Both the position numbers and the translations under genes were made by a program. Source: G963663615 sp963663615 (GTDB lineage Bacteria; Bacteroidota; Ignavibacteria; Ignavibacteriales; Melioribacteraceae). From it: a stretch of DNA of 64,000 bases. The stretch covers positions 2,170,001 through 2,234,000 of the forward strand of contig OY760517.1 in the NCBI GenBank assembly GCA_963663615.1, in the 5' to 3' direction. This document shows positions 37,167 to 46,873 of this stretch, one piece after another; the stretch's first letter is position 1, and every line of letters begins with the position of its first letter. The notes under the pieces were generated by a model that saw only the letters and a list, made by a program, of their open reading frames with translations, made no database searches and was not told the origin of the DNA.

Positions 37167-38993
37167 TTATTCAACAGCCAGTTTCTTTTGGTTATATTTT
37201 TTCCTGTCATAAGGATCAAGATGAAGTTTTCTCATCCTTATTGATTTAGGAGTAATTTCAACAAGCTCATCATCTTTTATATATTCAAGACACTCTTCAA
37301 GTGTAAATTTAATTGCCGGAGAAATTTTAATTGCCTTATCAGCACCAGATGCACGCATGTTGGTAAGTTTTTTACCCCTCTGTGTATTTACTTCAATATC
37401 AAACTCTTTGGTATGTTCGCCCAAAATCTGACCTTTGTAAACTACATCACCCGGTTCAATAAAAAACTTGCCTCTATCCTGCAAAGAGTTAATTGCATAA
37501 GCAGTAGAAGGACCAGTATCCATTGAAATAAGCACACCTGCATTTCTTGAAGGAACAGAACCTTTAAAAAATTCATACTGATAAAAACGGTGGTGCATTA
37601 TTGCTTCACCTGCCGAGGAGGTTAATATTCGGTTTCTTAAGCCCATAATACCCCTTGAAGGTATATGGAACTCAAGATTATCGCGTGTTCCTTTTTGCTC
37701 CATGGTTATCAACTCACCTTTTCGCATTCCAACAAGTTCAATAACTTTACCGCTATATTCGGAAGGACAGTCAACTATTAACTCTTCAATCGGTTCAGCT
37801 TTTCTACCATCAATCTCTTTATAAATTACTTTTGGTGCACCAACAGCAAGTTCATAACCTTCCCTTCTCATACTTTCAATAAATACCGAAAGGTGAAGTA
37901 CACCACGACCTGAAACTTTGAAAGTATCAGGTGAGTTTGTTTGTTCAACCCTTAAGGCAACATTGTGCTGCAATTCTTTTTTAAGTCTGTCAGATAAATG
38001 TCTTGAGGTAACGTACTTGCCTTCCTTACCAAAAAACGGACTTGTGTTAATAGTAAAGTTCATACTTATTGTTGGTTCATCAATTGCGATAATTGGTAAT
38101 GGCTCAGGATTTTCAGTTTCGGCAATAGTATCTCCAATATGAATATCTTCAATACCTACCAATGCACAAATGTCACCAATACCTACTTCTTCGGTTTCAA
38201 CTCTACCAAGTCCTTCAAATGTAAACAACTGTTTAAGCTTAACCGGAGAAATACTTCCATCTCGCTTAATAATTGAGAGCTGATCATTCTTTCTTAACGT
38301 ACCTCTAAACACCCTGCCAATACCTATTCTGCCAACATAGTCATTATAATCCAGTGTTGTAACCTGCATCTGCAAGGAACCTTTCTTAAAATCAGGTGCT
38401 TCAATTTTATCGAGGATTGTATTTAATAATGGCGAAAGATCTGATCTCTCATCACCAATTTCTTCAACAGCCCAACCTTCCCTGCCACTGGCATATACAA
38501 TAGGAAAATCAAGCTGTTCTTCATCTGCACCAAGATCAATAAAAAGATCATATACTTCATCAATAACTTCATCAGGTCTGTTATCAGGACGATCAATTTT
38601 ATTTATAAGAACAATTGGTTTAAGATGCAAGGAAAGTGCCTTACTCAAAACAAAACGCGTTTGTGGCATTGGACCTTCAAACGAGTCAACCAGCAACAAT
38701 ACGCCATCTGCCATTTTAAGTACTCGCTCAACTTCTCCACCAAAATCGGCATGACCGGGAGTATCGATTAAATTGATCTTTACGTCTTTATAGTTTATAC
38801 TGATATTCTTTGAAAGGATTGTAATTCCTCTTTCGCGTTCCTGATCATTGGAATCAAGCACTCTTTCCTGAACTACCTGATTATCACGAAACACTTTGTT
38901 TTGTTTAAGCAACTGATCTACTAATGTAGTCTTTCCGTGGTCAACGTGTGCAATAATTGCAATATTTCTGATATTATTCAAATTCTTCTCCAT
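37167..38993 (-). CDS. typA: Translational GTPase TypA/BipA
   Basis: Ribosome-associated GTPase involved in 50S assembly and stress or cold response. The G1 motif AHVDHGKTT, G2 region RERGITI, G3 DTPGHADF and G4 NKIDRP are present in the first 140 residues. The BipA-specific C-terminal region is seen in GRGVLHLSVFIESMRREGYEL, FHIPSRGIMGLRNRILTSSAGEA (in part) and YGQ-like VVYKGQILGEH. The 608 residues are usual. It is separated by 165 bases from the HU gene and has its own upstream gap. Confidence 0.96.
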   Translation of the reverse strand: MEKNLNNIRNIAIIAHVDHGKTTLVDQLLKQNKVFRDNQVVQERVLDSNDQERERGITILSKNISINYKDVKINLIDTPGHADFGGEVERVLKMADGVLLLVDSFEGPMPQTRFVLSKALSLHLKPIVLINKIDRPDNRPDEVIDEVYDLFIDLGADEEQLDFPIVYASGREGWAVEEIGDERSDLSPLLNTILDKIEAPDFKKGSLQMQVTTLDYNDYVGRIGIGRVFRGTLRKNDQLSIIKRDGSISPVKLKQLFTFEGLGRVETEEVGIGDICALVGIEDIHIGDTIAETENPEPLPIIAIDEPTISMNFTINTSPFFGKEGKYVTSRHLSDRLKKELQHNVALRVEQTNSPDTFKVSGRGVLHLSVFIESMRREGYELAVGAPKVIYKEIDGRKAEPIEELIVDCPSEYSGKVIELVGMRKGELITMEQKGTRDNLEFHIPSRGIMGLRNRILTSSAGEAIMHHRFYQYEFFKGSVPSRNAGVLISMDTGPSTAYAINSLQDRGKFFIEPGDVVYKGQILGEHTKEFDIEVNTQRGKKLTNMRASGADKAIKISPAIKFTLEECLEYIKDDELVEITPKSIRMRKLHLDPYDRKKYNQKKLAVE

Positions 38994-39144
38994 AAAATAA
39001 ACCGGGTCAAGTAAAGCATATTTTCATTACAAGTCAAATTATCTTTTGATAACATTCAGCAAACCGGATCTGGTATAAAAAAAATGCGTAACTGATAATT
39101 CATTTTCGAACATATATTATAAGTTATTAACAAAAATTGGGCAT

Positions 39145-39173
39145 AAAAAAATCCCTGCAAAATTGCAGGGATT
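39145..39173 (-). terminator. Terminator of the T9SS cargo gene
   Basis: On the minus strand AATCCCTGCAA, a short loop and TTGCAGGGATT are followed by seven Ts, 39 bases after the stop. A textbook rho-independent terminator. Confidence 0.88.
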
Positions 39174-39211
39174 GTAAAAACTTAATTTACTGGAATATTT
39201 AATTCAAATGA

Positions 39212-40450
39212 TTACTTCATTAACATCATTTTTTTAACTGAATTAAACATTTCGCCATTAGCACCTTTAGCTTCAAGTCTGTAAATGTAAAGACCACTTG
39301 CTAATTCTGAAGCGTTAAAGCTAACTTTGTGAACACCAGCCTGGAAAGCAGCATCAGTAATAGTTGCCATTTCCTGACCAATTACGTTATAAACTCTAAG
39401 AGCAACATTTGCTTCAACCGGAAGTGAGAAACTGATTTCAGTTGAAGGGTTAAATGGGTTTGGATAGTTCTGAGACATATTGAATTCAGTTGGTACGAAA
39501 CCTTCAACAGAAACTACGTTACTGTATTCGAAAGTACCATCATAATCAACCTGACGAAGTCTGTAAGCAATTTCATCAGCCGAAATACCAGCTACATTAT
39601 CAGTAAAGCTATATGCCTGAACTTCAGTAGTAGTACCGTTACCAGCAACATGACCGATTTTTGCAAAATCAGCACCATCAACACTTCTTTCAATATCAAA
39701 GCCCTGGTTGTTACTTTCTGTAGCAGTACTCCAGTCAAGATTAACAACATTGTTGTTAAGAGTAGCAGCAAATGAAGTTAATTCAACAGGAACTGGACCT
39801 GTAGCACCTGATATCTGGAAAGCCAAATCAAGATCGTTTGGAGCACTTGAATAATCGGCATTCTCCCATCCAAATGCTGTACCAGTTAAACCAGTTGGAT
39901 CTTCATTTACAAATGAAGCACCATTCTGTCCGGTTCTAGCTAACCACCAGATACGACCATAGTTAGTATAGTTAACAGCACCATCAACGCATAACCAATA
40001 AGTACCTGGCATTAGTACAACTGCTTCAGGTAATGTAACATTTAAATCTTCGGCTGTTAAATCAGATGGTACATAGCCTTCTAGCGTATAAACTTCTTCG
40101 CCAGGAAGACCATCTGCATCAGCAAAAATATGAACATCAATTTCTTCAAGCTGGCCACCTGCTGTACCAAAAAAGCAATAAGTGGTTATGCCTGTTATCG
40201 TCCAGGAAACTGTTGAAGGAACTGTAAAGTCGTCAGCACTGTGAAATACTCTGTCGTTATAATCAGTGAATCTCTGCATTGCATAACCATAACCGGCTTC
40301 ATTACCTGTAAGCGACTGGTCAAATAATACCGCTTCGGTAAAAGCTGCCTGGTGGTTACCTTCTTTTTCTAATGCACTTCTTTTTAGGTCCTGTGCATAA
40401 AGGGACGCAAACGACAACACAACAACGAGGATAGTAACTAGTTTTTTCAT
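39212..40450 (-). CDS. Secreted protein with T9SS type A C-terminal sorting domain
   Basis: A 412-residue protein with a signal peptide (MKKLVTILVVVLSFASLYAQ), a beta-sandwich N-terminal part resembling a lectin-like DUF (DDFTVPSTVSWTITGITTYC), then a linking module beginning VPVELTSFAATLNNNVVNLD, and a final sorting domain. That domain has MSQNYPNPFNPSTEISFSLP, VYNVIGQEMAT and ASGLYIYRLEA. It belongs to the type IX secretion substrates common in Ignavibacteria. It would be exported and anchored on the cell surface or released. It is transcribed alone. Confidence 0.9.
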   Translation of the reverse strand: MKKLVTILVVVLSFASLYAQDLKRSALEKEGNHQAAFTEAVLFDQSLTGNEAGYGYAMQRFTDYNDRVFHSADDFTVPSTVSWTITGITTYCFFGTAGGQLEEIDVHIFADADGLPGEEVYTLEGYVPSDLTAEDLNVTLPEAVVLMPGTYWLCVDGAVNYTNYGRIWWLARTGQNGASFVNEDPTGLTGTAFGWENADYSSAPNDLDLAFQISGATGPVPVELTSFAATLNNNVVNLDWSTATESNNQGFDIERSVDGADFAKIGHVAGNGTTTEVQAYSFTDNVAGISADEIAYRLRQVDYDGTFEYSNVVSVEGFVPTEFNMSQNYPNPFNPSTEISFSLPVEANVALRVYNVIGQEMATITDAAFQAGVHKVSFNASELASGLYIYRLEAKGANGEMFNSVKKMMLMK

Positions 40451-40571
40451 AAGTGATCCTTATGTTTAGTAGATTGGTAATAAGTGTATTTTTTGACACG
40501 CAAACTTGTTAAAATTTTGAGACACATTATACAGAATTATTGATTAGATAACAACAGGTTTTTTCCTAACT

Positions 40572-41765
40572 TTACCTTTTAACCAGCCAAACTTCAGGGT
40601 TTTTCATATCCCTTTCTTTCCAAAGTTCAAAATGGACTGTATAACCTTCAATTCCCTTGCCTGTTAAGCCTAACTTTGCTCCTGCTTTTACCCTCTCTCC
40701 AACCGATACATTTATACCTGTTATATTACCGTAAACAGTACGATAGGTGCTTGTATGGTTAACTATTATGGTACTTCCATACCCCGGTATCCATTCTACC
40801 GCAGATACTATTCCATCTGCAACGCAATATATATCGGACTTTTTACCTGTTTTTATATCTATTCCGTAATTCAGGGTTATTGTATTGGTTTTGCTATTCC
40901 TGTTTTTGCCAAACTTTCTGATTATTCTACCCGAGTTTACTGGCCAGGCAAGCTTGCCTTTAAGACTCTTTATCTCTTTTAGTCCGTTGTAATCAAACTT
41001 GTTTACTGAGGTTTTTGCTTTAGCAGTTTTCCTTGTGGTCTCTTTTCTTATTAATTCAGCAATCAATTCTTTTATTTTTAACTGTGCTTTTTCTTTATCT
41101 CTTATCTCATTATCGAGTGCATTTTTGTCATTGGATAGTTTTGAAATAAGCTTTTCTTTTTCTTCCCTGCTATCATCCAGCTCTTCCTGTTCCGCCTTTT
41201 TGGATATGATAACTTTTCTTTTTAATTCAAGACTTATTTCACGTTGCTTTTTGCTTTTTGCCAGTTTATCTGTTTTGGTTTTTAGCTCCGAAATAGTATT
41301 CTCGTATGCTTTGGTAACAAACGAAAAGCTTTTATAACTATCATAAGCACCTTTAAGCGAATTTGATTTTAAAAAGTTAAGTAATTCCGATTTTTCACCT
41401 TTTTTGTAAGACCAAACAACAAAGGTGGAGTATTTTTTCTTCAGTGAGACAATTTCAGAAGTGAGGCTGGTTATTTGTTTTTCATATCCGGAAATATCAG
41501 CATTAAGCTTTTTTTGTTCTGCAGCAAGCTCAATGAGCAATTTATTAAGAACTAGCTCCTTTTGCCTTATCTTCTCAAGCATTTGATATGAGTTTTTTTG
41601 TTCTTTTTCAATTTGGGTATATTCAGTTTTTAGTTTGGAAAGTTCATTTCGGAGATTTTCAAGACGCAGGTTTTCATTGGAGAGGTTTTGCTTTTTTAGG
41701 GTTTGTGCAAAACCAACTCCGGTAATAAATATTATAACTATAACTATTTTTCTTAGTTCGTCCAT
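40572..41765 (-). CDS. EnvC-like coiled-coil protein with degenerate M23/LytM domain
   Basis: A 397-residue exported protein: signal peptide (MDELRKIVIVIIFITGVGFAQ), a long coiled coil (about 25-250) with K/E heptads, and a C-terminal M23/LytM domain (about 285-397). The first zinc-ligand motif HxGxD appears as NYGIDIKTG, with Asn replacing His, and the second HxH-type region reads VYGNITG where a YxHL is usual. Only VHFELW retains a histidine. This matches the noncatalytic amidase activator EnvC type better than an active endopeptidase. It overlaps the DUF4292-like gene by 13 bases. Confidence 0.85.
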   Translation of the reverse strand: MDELRKIVIVIIFITGVGFAQTLKKQNLSNENLRLENLRNELSKLKTEYTQIEKEQKNSYQMLEKIRQKELVLNKLLIELAAEQKKLNADISGYEKQITSLTSEIVSLKKKYSTFVVWSYKKGEKSELLNFLKSNSLKGAYDSYKSFSFVTKAYENTISELKTKTDKLAKSKKQREISLELKRKVIISKKAEQEELDDSREEKEKLISKLSNDKNALDNEIRDKEKAQLKIKELIAELIRKETTRKTAKAKTSVNKFDYNGLKEIKSLKGKLAWPVNSGRIIRKFGKNRNSKTNTITLNYGIDIKTGKKSDIYCVADGIVSAVEWIPGYGSTIIVNHTSTYRTVYGNITGINVSVGERVKAGAKLGLTGKGIEGYTVHFELWKERDMKNPEVWLVKR

Positions 41766-42541
41766 TCAATAACTTCGGCATCTTTAGGCACTTTAAGTTC
41801 AAAACTTTCAATAGGTTCATTAATTTCAACAGTTCTGTATTCAATCGAAAGCGTTTGTTCTTTTGCATTATTACTTATAGTTGATCTCTGCGGCACATAT
41901 ACCCCGGAGTATTCTCTGAACCCGTAATAATTTCCCTTGAATACTTCTTCCTTATCAAGTGTATTAAGTTTAAACTCGGTAATGGTATAATTTTCAGGAT
42001 CAACATAATAGCTGCTTATTTTGTTTGCCAAACTATCAACATAAATTAAAGTATAACTTTCCTCTCTTATCAAATACTTATCAGGTACTCGTCTAAGCTT
42101 TTCGGTTAAATTAACCGCACCGGCAAACGCATCCATTAAATCATTAAAATCGAGATCAACTTTAAGAATCTTTTTAATTATCTTTCCACCGCTTCTGCCT
42201 TTGTAAAGTCTGTTATTCATTGAATCATAAAATCTAAATTCATTAGTAGTAACCAAAGCTTCAGCCAAATCAATTCCAAACGGACCAACAACATTAATTT
42301 TTATTGAATCAGGTTTTCTAAGTGATACCTCAAAACTTGCAGTTGCACCAAATTGAGGGCTCTCAACTTTAATTACGCCTGTACCTCTAAACGTCTTTAC
42401 ACGTCTCCGGTTGGCTTCAAGTTTTTTTATCAATCTTTCAGCAGGTAAATTTTGTTCTTCCCTGGTTGGCTTGGAAGGCACACACCCAATTATCAGAATT
42501 GCAAGTAACAAAAACGATAGAATTATTTTTCCAGATTTCAC
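41753..42541 (-). CDS. DUF4292-like (LolA/LolB-fold) lipoprotein
   Basis: A 262-residue lipoprotein; lipobox near residues 17-20 (MKSGKIILSFLLLAILIIGC). The body has the RVKTFRGTGVIKVESPQFGA strand pattern and KPDSIKINVVGPFGIDLAEAL typical of DUF4292 proteins, which look like LolA/LolB lipid-binding folds. The C-terminal half is beta-rich. It lies between the TPR lipoprotein (four-base overlap) and the EnvC-like gene (13-base overlap). A role in lipoprotein or lipid trafficking is inferred only from fold similarity. Confidence 0.8.
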   Translation of the reverse strand: MKSGKIILSFLLLAILIIGCVPSKPTREEQNLPAERLIKKLEANRRRVKTFRGTGVIKVESPQFGATASFEVSLRKPDSIKINVVGPFGIDLAEALVTTNEFRFYDSMNNRLYKGRSGGKIIKKILKVDLDFNDLMDAFAGAVNLTEKLRRVPDKYLIREESYTLIYVDSLANKISSYYVDPENYTITEFKLNTLDKEEVFKGNYYGFREYSGVYVPQRSTISNNAKEQTLSIEYRTVEINEPIESFELKVPKDAEVIEWTN

Positions 42542-44364
42542 AATCCACCTTTTTCAATTTTTTCTTTAACTTTATCCAGACTATTATCAAGCTCAAGAGC
42601 TTTTTTCCATGTCTCGATAGCACCTTTTGTATCACCAAGCTTGAACATAGCATCACCGAGGTGATCCATCACAAGGGCATTATCCTCTTCCACATTAAGT
42701 GATTCCTCTATATATTGTTTTGCTTTGGCATAATCACCCAATTTAAAGTATATCCAGCCAATTGTATCAAGATAGGATGAGTTACCCGGATCAACTTCAA
42801 TAGACTTCTGTACCATTTCCAATGCTCTTTCAAGCTGAATACCTCTTTCACTAAGCGAATAGGCATAGTTATTAAGAACAAGCGCATTTGTCGAATCTAT
42901 CTCAAGTGCCTTTTCATAAACCTCGTCACACTTCTCCCAATTTTCCAATTCGTCATAAATCATACCCATAGTTCCAAGTATGTCAGGGTTATCTGGCTGT
43001 AGCCTCAATGCCCTTTGCAACACTGAAATTGCCGCCTCCGATTTACCAAGTCTGTTTAAAGTAAATCCCATTGCATAGAGTGCGGAAAAATCGTTTGGTT
43101 GTAAATTCAGAGCCTTCTGTAAATAAGGTTGGGCATCCTCATGCAAGTTTTCCTGTCCGTACGCAAGTCCCAGTAACAAATTGATTACGAAATTATTAGG
43201 GAATTTATCTTTAACATCATCAAAGTGTTTAATAATCTCGGTATATTCACCACGGTCGAACATCATGCCACCAAGACGAACCCAAATATCAACATTCCAT
43301 TCGGCAAGTTTAGCGGATTCCTTAAACCATTCAATAGCTAATGAATCATTACCTTTAATTCCGTTTAATTCGCCTAAAAACGCTTTTATCTGCCAATCTG
43401 CCGAATCAGCATCAAGAGTAACAAGTATTTTTTCGGCGAGCTCAATGTACGATGAATCGTTAATTGCCTGACGCCATAGTTGTGCAGCAGACATAACTTT
43501 TGTTTCAAAAGGAATTTTATCATTTTCAGTTAATTTTAAAAACTCAACCGAGGCATTATCAAAATCACCAAGCTGTAAATAATTTCGTGCTCGCATCTCA
43601 ACAAGGAACAAATCCTCCGGATATGATTCCAGCAGCTCGGTTAACAAGGTATCGGCTTTATCATATTGTTTATTTTTGAAATATGCCTCAACCATTATTT
43701 TTTGAAGCTCAAGATTTGATGGACTGATTTCAATCAGTTTTTCAACTGTACTAATTGTATTCTCAACATTACCCAAACGTTCGTTAATTTCTGCTATTTT
43801 CACCAGAACATTCCATTCGGGTCCTACAATATCCAATAATTTATTATAAATCTGTAAAGCCTGCATAGGTTTATTGGCTTCATATAACCTGGCAAGGCTG
43901 TAATGTGCATTAGCGTTTGTGGAGTCATATTTTACAATATTTTCAAATACTGCTTCAGCCGAATCCTTTTGGTTGCTTGCTGTGTATAAACTGGCTAAAA
44001 GCATATTATATTCAACGTTGGAACTATCCATATTAACAGCATTCTTGGAATGAAACATAGCTGATTTCAATTTACCAAGTCGGTAATAATTTTTGGCAAG
44101 AGCATAGTTTATACCAGCAGTAGGATCAAGCTTCAATGCATCCTGATATTCAAGAATGGCTTCAGCATACTGCCCTTTCATTTCGAGCATAGAACCATCA
44201 ATAAAATGATCCATGGCTTCATCTTTATTTTTGTCTGTAACAACAACTTCAGTTTTTTCTTTTTCTTCAACACTATCCTTACTTGAAGAACAGGCTACAA
44301 ATACAATTAGTATTGAAAGTAATAACAATAAATTTTTCATCAATAATCCGTTTAATCTTTTCAT
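42538..44364 (-). CDS. TPR-repeat lipoprotein
   Basis: About 608 residues of tetratricopeptide repeats following a lipoprotein signal (LLLLLSILIVFVACSSSKD). At least ten TPR units can be counted, for example AILEYQDALKLDPTAGINYA, SALYAMGFTLNRLGKSEAAI and ALEIDSTNALVLNNYAYSL. A second start, ATG 44340, would shorten the signal to 17 residues before the cysteine and is equally plausible. It ends in a four-base overlap with the DUF4292-like gene. Periplasmic or inner-face outer-membrane scaffold is the likely location. Confidence 0.87.
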   Translation of the reverse strand: MKRLNGLLMKNLLLLLSILIVFVACSSSKDSVEEKEKTEVVVTDKNKDEAMDHFIDGSMLEMKGQYAEAILEYQDALKLDPTAGINYALAKNYYRLGKLKSAMFHSKNAVNMDSSNVEYNMLLASLYTASNQKDSAEAVFENIVKYDSTNANAHYSLARLYEANKPMQALQIYNKLLDIVGPEWNVLVKIAEINERLGNVENTISTVEKLIEISPSNLELQKIMVEAYFKNKQYDKADTLLTELLESYPEDLFLVEMRARNYLQLGDFDNASVEFLKLTENDKIPFETKVMSAAQLWRQAINDSSYIELAEKILVTLDADSADWQIKAFLGELNGIKGNDSLAIEWFKESAKLAEWNVDIWVRLGGMMFDRGEYTEIIKHFDDVKDKFPNNFVINLLLGLAYGQENLHEDAQPYLQKALNLQPNDFSALYAMGFTLNRLGKSEAAISVLQRALRLQPDNPDILGTMGMIYDELENWEKCDEVYEKALEIDSTNALVLNNYAYSLSERGIQLERALEMVQKSIEVDPGNSSYLDTIGWIYFKLGDYAKAKQYIEESLNVEEDNALVMDHLGDAMFKLGDTKGAIETWKKALELDNSLDKVKEKIEKGGL

Positions 44365-44404
44365 GAATTACGTTTTAAAGACGTACAAAGTTTCAAATAA
44401 AATT

Positions 44405-45370
44405 TCAGAAAATCATATCATCTTCAATTGAATCCAGCATATTAAGGTAACTTTCGTACCGTTCTACAGTTATATCACCGTTTTCAACAGCCTCTCTTAC
44501 AGCACAACCTGGTTCATGGTTGTGTGTACAAGTATTAAATCTGCAATGTTCCAGGTAATCTGTAAATTCTATAAAATAGAATCCCAGATTTTCTTCCTGA
44601 ATTCCAAAAGGTTCTATCTCTTTAATACCAGGAGTATCAATAATATATGTATCATTATCAATTTTTTTTATTATTGCGGTAACAGTAGTGTGTTTTCCTT
44701 TACTGCTCCATTGGCTTACTTCTCCGGTCTTGAAATTTAATTCAGGGGCAATTTTATTTAGGATAGTTGATTTACCAACACCCGACTGTCCCCAAAATAA
44801 GCTTTTAGTACCTGCCATAGTATCTTTCAACTCTTCAATACCATCACCGCTATGAGCATCAACAGCAAAAACTGTATAACCAATTTCCTCGTAAAACTCT
44901 TTCCACTCGGGTATCAGTTCAAACTCATCGAGATCACTTTTATTGATAATAATATATACGTTAAGATGTTCGCTTTCGCCGGTTACAATTATCCGATCAA
45001 GCACCCTGTTATTAAACTCGGGTTGATGAATACTGGTTACAATAAACAAATTATCAATATTGGCAGCAATAATTTGCTCCAGTCTTTCACCCCTGTTTCC
45101 CGCACCCTTAAGTTTTGGTGCCTTTCTAGAGATATAGTTTTCTCTATCAACAACACCTTCAATAACGCCTGTACCATCATCATTAAGTGAATATTCTACA
45201 ATATCCCCAACAACAACTATATCAAGAGTTTTAAGTTTTCTTTTTTTAAGGGAATGCTCTTTTTTCAGTCTTCCTCTTAAACTGCATCGTACTTCGGTAT
45301 CATCATCATTAAGTACGTAAAAGTCCTTGCTTTCAACCTTGTAGATAAGACCTTTAATATTGTGCTCCAA
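44405..45370 (-). CDS. rsgA: Small ribosomal subunit biogenesis GTPase RsgA
   Basis: Circularly permuted GTPase that checks 30S subunit maturation. An OB domain (about 1-75) precedes a GTPase with motif order G4 (NKSDLDE), G1 (GQSGVGKST) and G3 (DTPGIKE). The C-terminal zinc-knuckle reads CRFNTCTHNHEPGC. The 321 residues are normal. It lies 40 bases upstream of the TPR lipoprotein gene, so the four-gene order is rsgA, TPR lipoprotein, DUF4292-like and EnvC-like. Confidence 0.95.
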   Translation of the reverse strand: MEHNIKGLIYKVESKDFYVLNDDDTEVRCSLRGRLKKEHSLKKRKLKTLDIVVVGDIVEYSLNDDGTGVIEGVVDRENYISRKAPKLKGAGNRGERLEQIIAANIDNLFIVTSIHQPEFNNRVLDRIIVTGESEHLNVYIIINKSDLDEFELIPEWKEFYEEIGYTVFAVDAHSGDGIEELKDTMAGTKSLFWGQSGVGKSTILNKIAPELNFKTGEVSQWSSKGKHTTVTAIIKKIDNDTYIIDTPGIKEIEPFGIQEENLGFYFIEFTDYLEHCRFNTCTHNHEPGCAVREAVENGDITVERYESYLNMLDSIEDDMIF

Positions 45371-45379
45371 TAATTATAT

Positions 45380-45411
45380 AAAAAAAGCATCTTACAAAGA
45401 TAAGATGCTTT
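45380..45411 (-). terminator. Terminator of the 45446-48860 operon
   Basis: On the minus strand AAAGCATCTTA, loop TCTTTG and TAAGATGCTTT are followed by more Ts (TTTTATAT), 35 bases past the stop of the barrel gene. It separates this unit from rsgA. Confidence 0.85.
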
Positions 45412-45445
45412 AAGGTAGTATTCAAACTATAAACTTTACATGTTA

Positions 45446-46873
45446 TTAATATCGATAGGAAACAGACAGCACAAATTTATTTGTAGTTATTGTTTCTTCA
45501 CCTCTTGATGTACCCGGATCACCGTAATTATCAGTAATGCTATCCCACCAACCATAAGCATAACCGGCATCAACTGATATAAAATCATTTGGAAGAAATC
45601 CAACACCGGCAGTTATATATTTCTTGTCGTACTCGGAAGGATCACCATCAAAAGCAGAAGGTTTATATATAAATCCACCTCTTAGTCGTGTATCCAAACT
45701 TGCTATATTAAATTCAATCCCGGTTTTCATGTTAAATACACTTTTCATGAGGTCTTTAATTTCCTGATTTCTCCAGACAAGTTCACCAGCATCACCAAAT
45801 CCATCAGTAAACTCCATTTCAGAATAATCAATATATGTAACTTCTCCTGAAAGCATTACAGGGAAAAGGTTTACTGCACCAGCCGCTGTAAACTCGTAAG
45901 GAGTTTCAATATCATATTCAATCTCTTCGGTATATGTTGGATATGTGTATGTTCTTGCGGCAAACTCTGAATAGCTATCAATAGTATAAGTTTCAGTAAT
46001 AGTGTATTGCGATGGAGTTTTAACTGCCAGCCCAACCCTGAATCTATTAAAATGGTTATATAACAGTCCAACCTTAAAATCAAATCCGGTTATGTCCCAT
46101 TTAATAATATCATTCAGATGGAAAGTTCTAAAATCTGAAGTAGAACTATTTCCATCAACAAGTTGAACTGAGGAGCCGTAAAAATTTCGGGTATCATCCT
46201 CGTAATATCGTTTATCACTTTCAAATTCACCGGTAAGCATATTTAACGAGAAACCGGCGTATAAATTTCTTGCAACTTCGGCAGCACCGGAAAAAGCCCA
46301 CTTACCAGTATATCCTTCCTGCAAGGTTTTTCCGCTCTGGTTCAAATTACCATTAATCTTTGTTGTATGTCCGTCCTCATTGCTATAATCATTTAAATAT
46401 AGCTCGTAAGCAATGGGATTGTTTAACATGGTAAGATTTTCAATCTGTGTTGTACCATTGGAATTAAATCCGTCAAATTCATAAATGCGGGTAAAGTTTC
46501 TGTCGCGAGTATAAGCAAGCCCCAGAACAATGCTACCACGCATAGTTGGTAGTGGTACAACCATACCAAACTCACCAATAGATAAAGCGTTTTCATCGGA
46601 ATCAACACTGTTACCCAAAAGATTAACTGAATTACTATAGCTGTTATAATCAAAACTACCAGCCATTTCCATTCGTCTTATCTGTGCCAAACCGGCAGGG
46701 TTAAAATACATTGCAGAATAATCATCACTGACAGCATGAAAAGCATCACCCATACCAAGTGCACGTGCATTTGCTCCAAGTCCCTCCCCCGAAAGTCTTA
46801 GTGCATCATTAAAATTTTGTGCTACTGTAAATACAGTAAGCAAGAGAGAAATCAATATTGCCAGTCTTTTCAT
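45446..46873 (-). CDS. Outer-membrane beta-barrel, FadL/PorV-like
   Basis: A 475-residue protein with signal peptide (MKRLAILISLLLTVFTVAQN). The mature N-terminus ANARALGMGDAFHAVSDDYS followed by MYFNPAGLAQI is the pattern shared by FadL-like and PorV/UPF0164-like outer-membrane proteins, with a plug-like first segment. Alternating beta strands fill the rest, and the last residues are LSVSYRY, a typical terminal strand ending in an aromatic. The start overlaps the stop of the CXXCH lipoprotein by four bases with GGGGAG in front, so expression is coupled. Confidence 0.85.
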   Translation of the reverse strand: MKRLAILISLLLTVFTVAQNFNDALRLSGEGLGANARALGMGDAFHAVSDDYSAMYFNPAGLAQIRRMEMAGSFDYNSYSNSVNLLGNSVDSDENALSIGEFGMVVPLPTMRGSIVLGLAYTRDRNFTRIYEFDGFNSNGTTQIENLTMLNNPIAYELYLNDYSNEDGHTTKINGNLNQSGKTLQEGYTGKWAFSGAAEVARNLYAGFSLNMLTGEFESDKRYYEDDTRNFYGSSVQLVDGNSSTSDFRTFHLNDIIKWDITGFDFKVGLLYNHFNRFRVGLAVKTPSQYTITETYTIDSYSEFAARTYTYPTYTEEIEYDIETPYEFTAAGAVNLFPVMLSGEVTYIDYSEMEFTDGFGDAGELVWRNQEIKDLMKSVFNMKTGIEFNIASLDTRLRGGFIYKPSAFDGDPSEYDKKYITAGVGFLPNDFISVDAGYAYGWWDSITDNYGDPGTSRGEETITTNKFVLSVSYRY

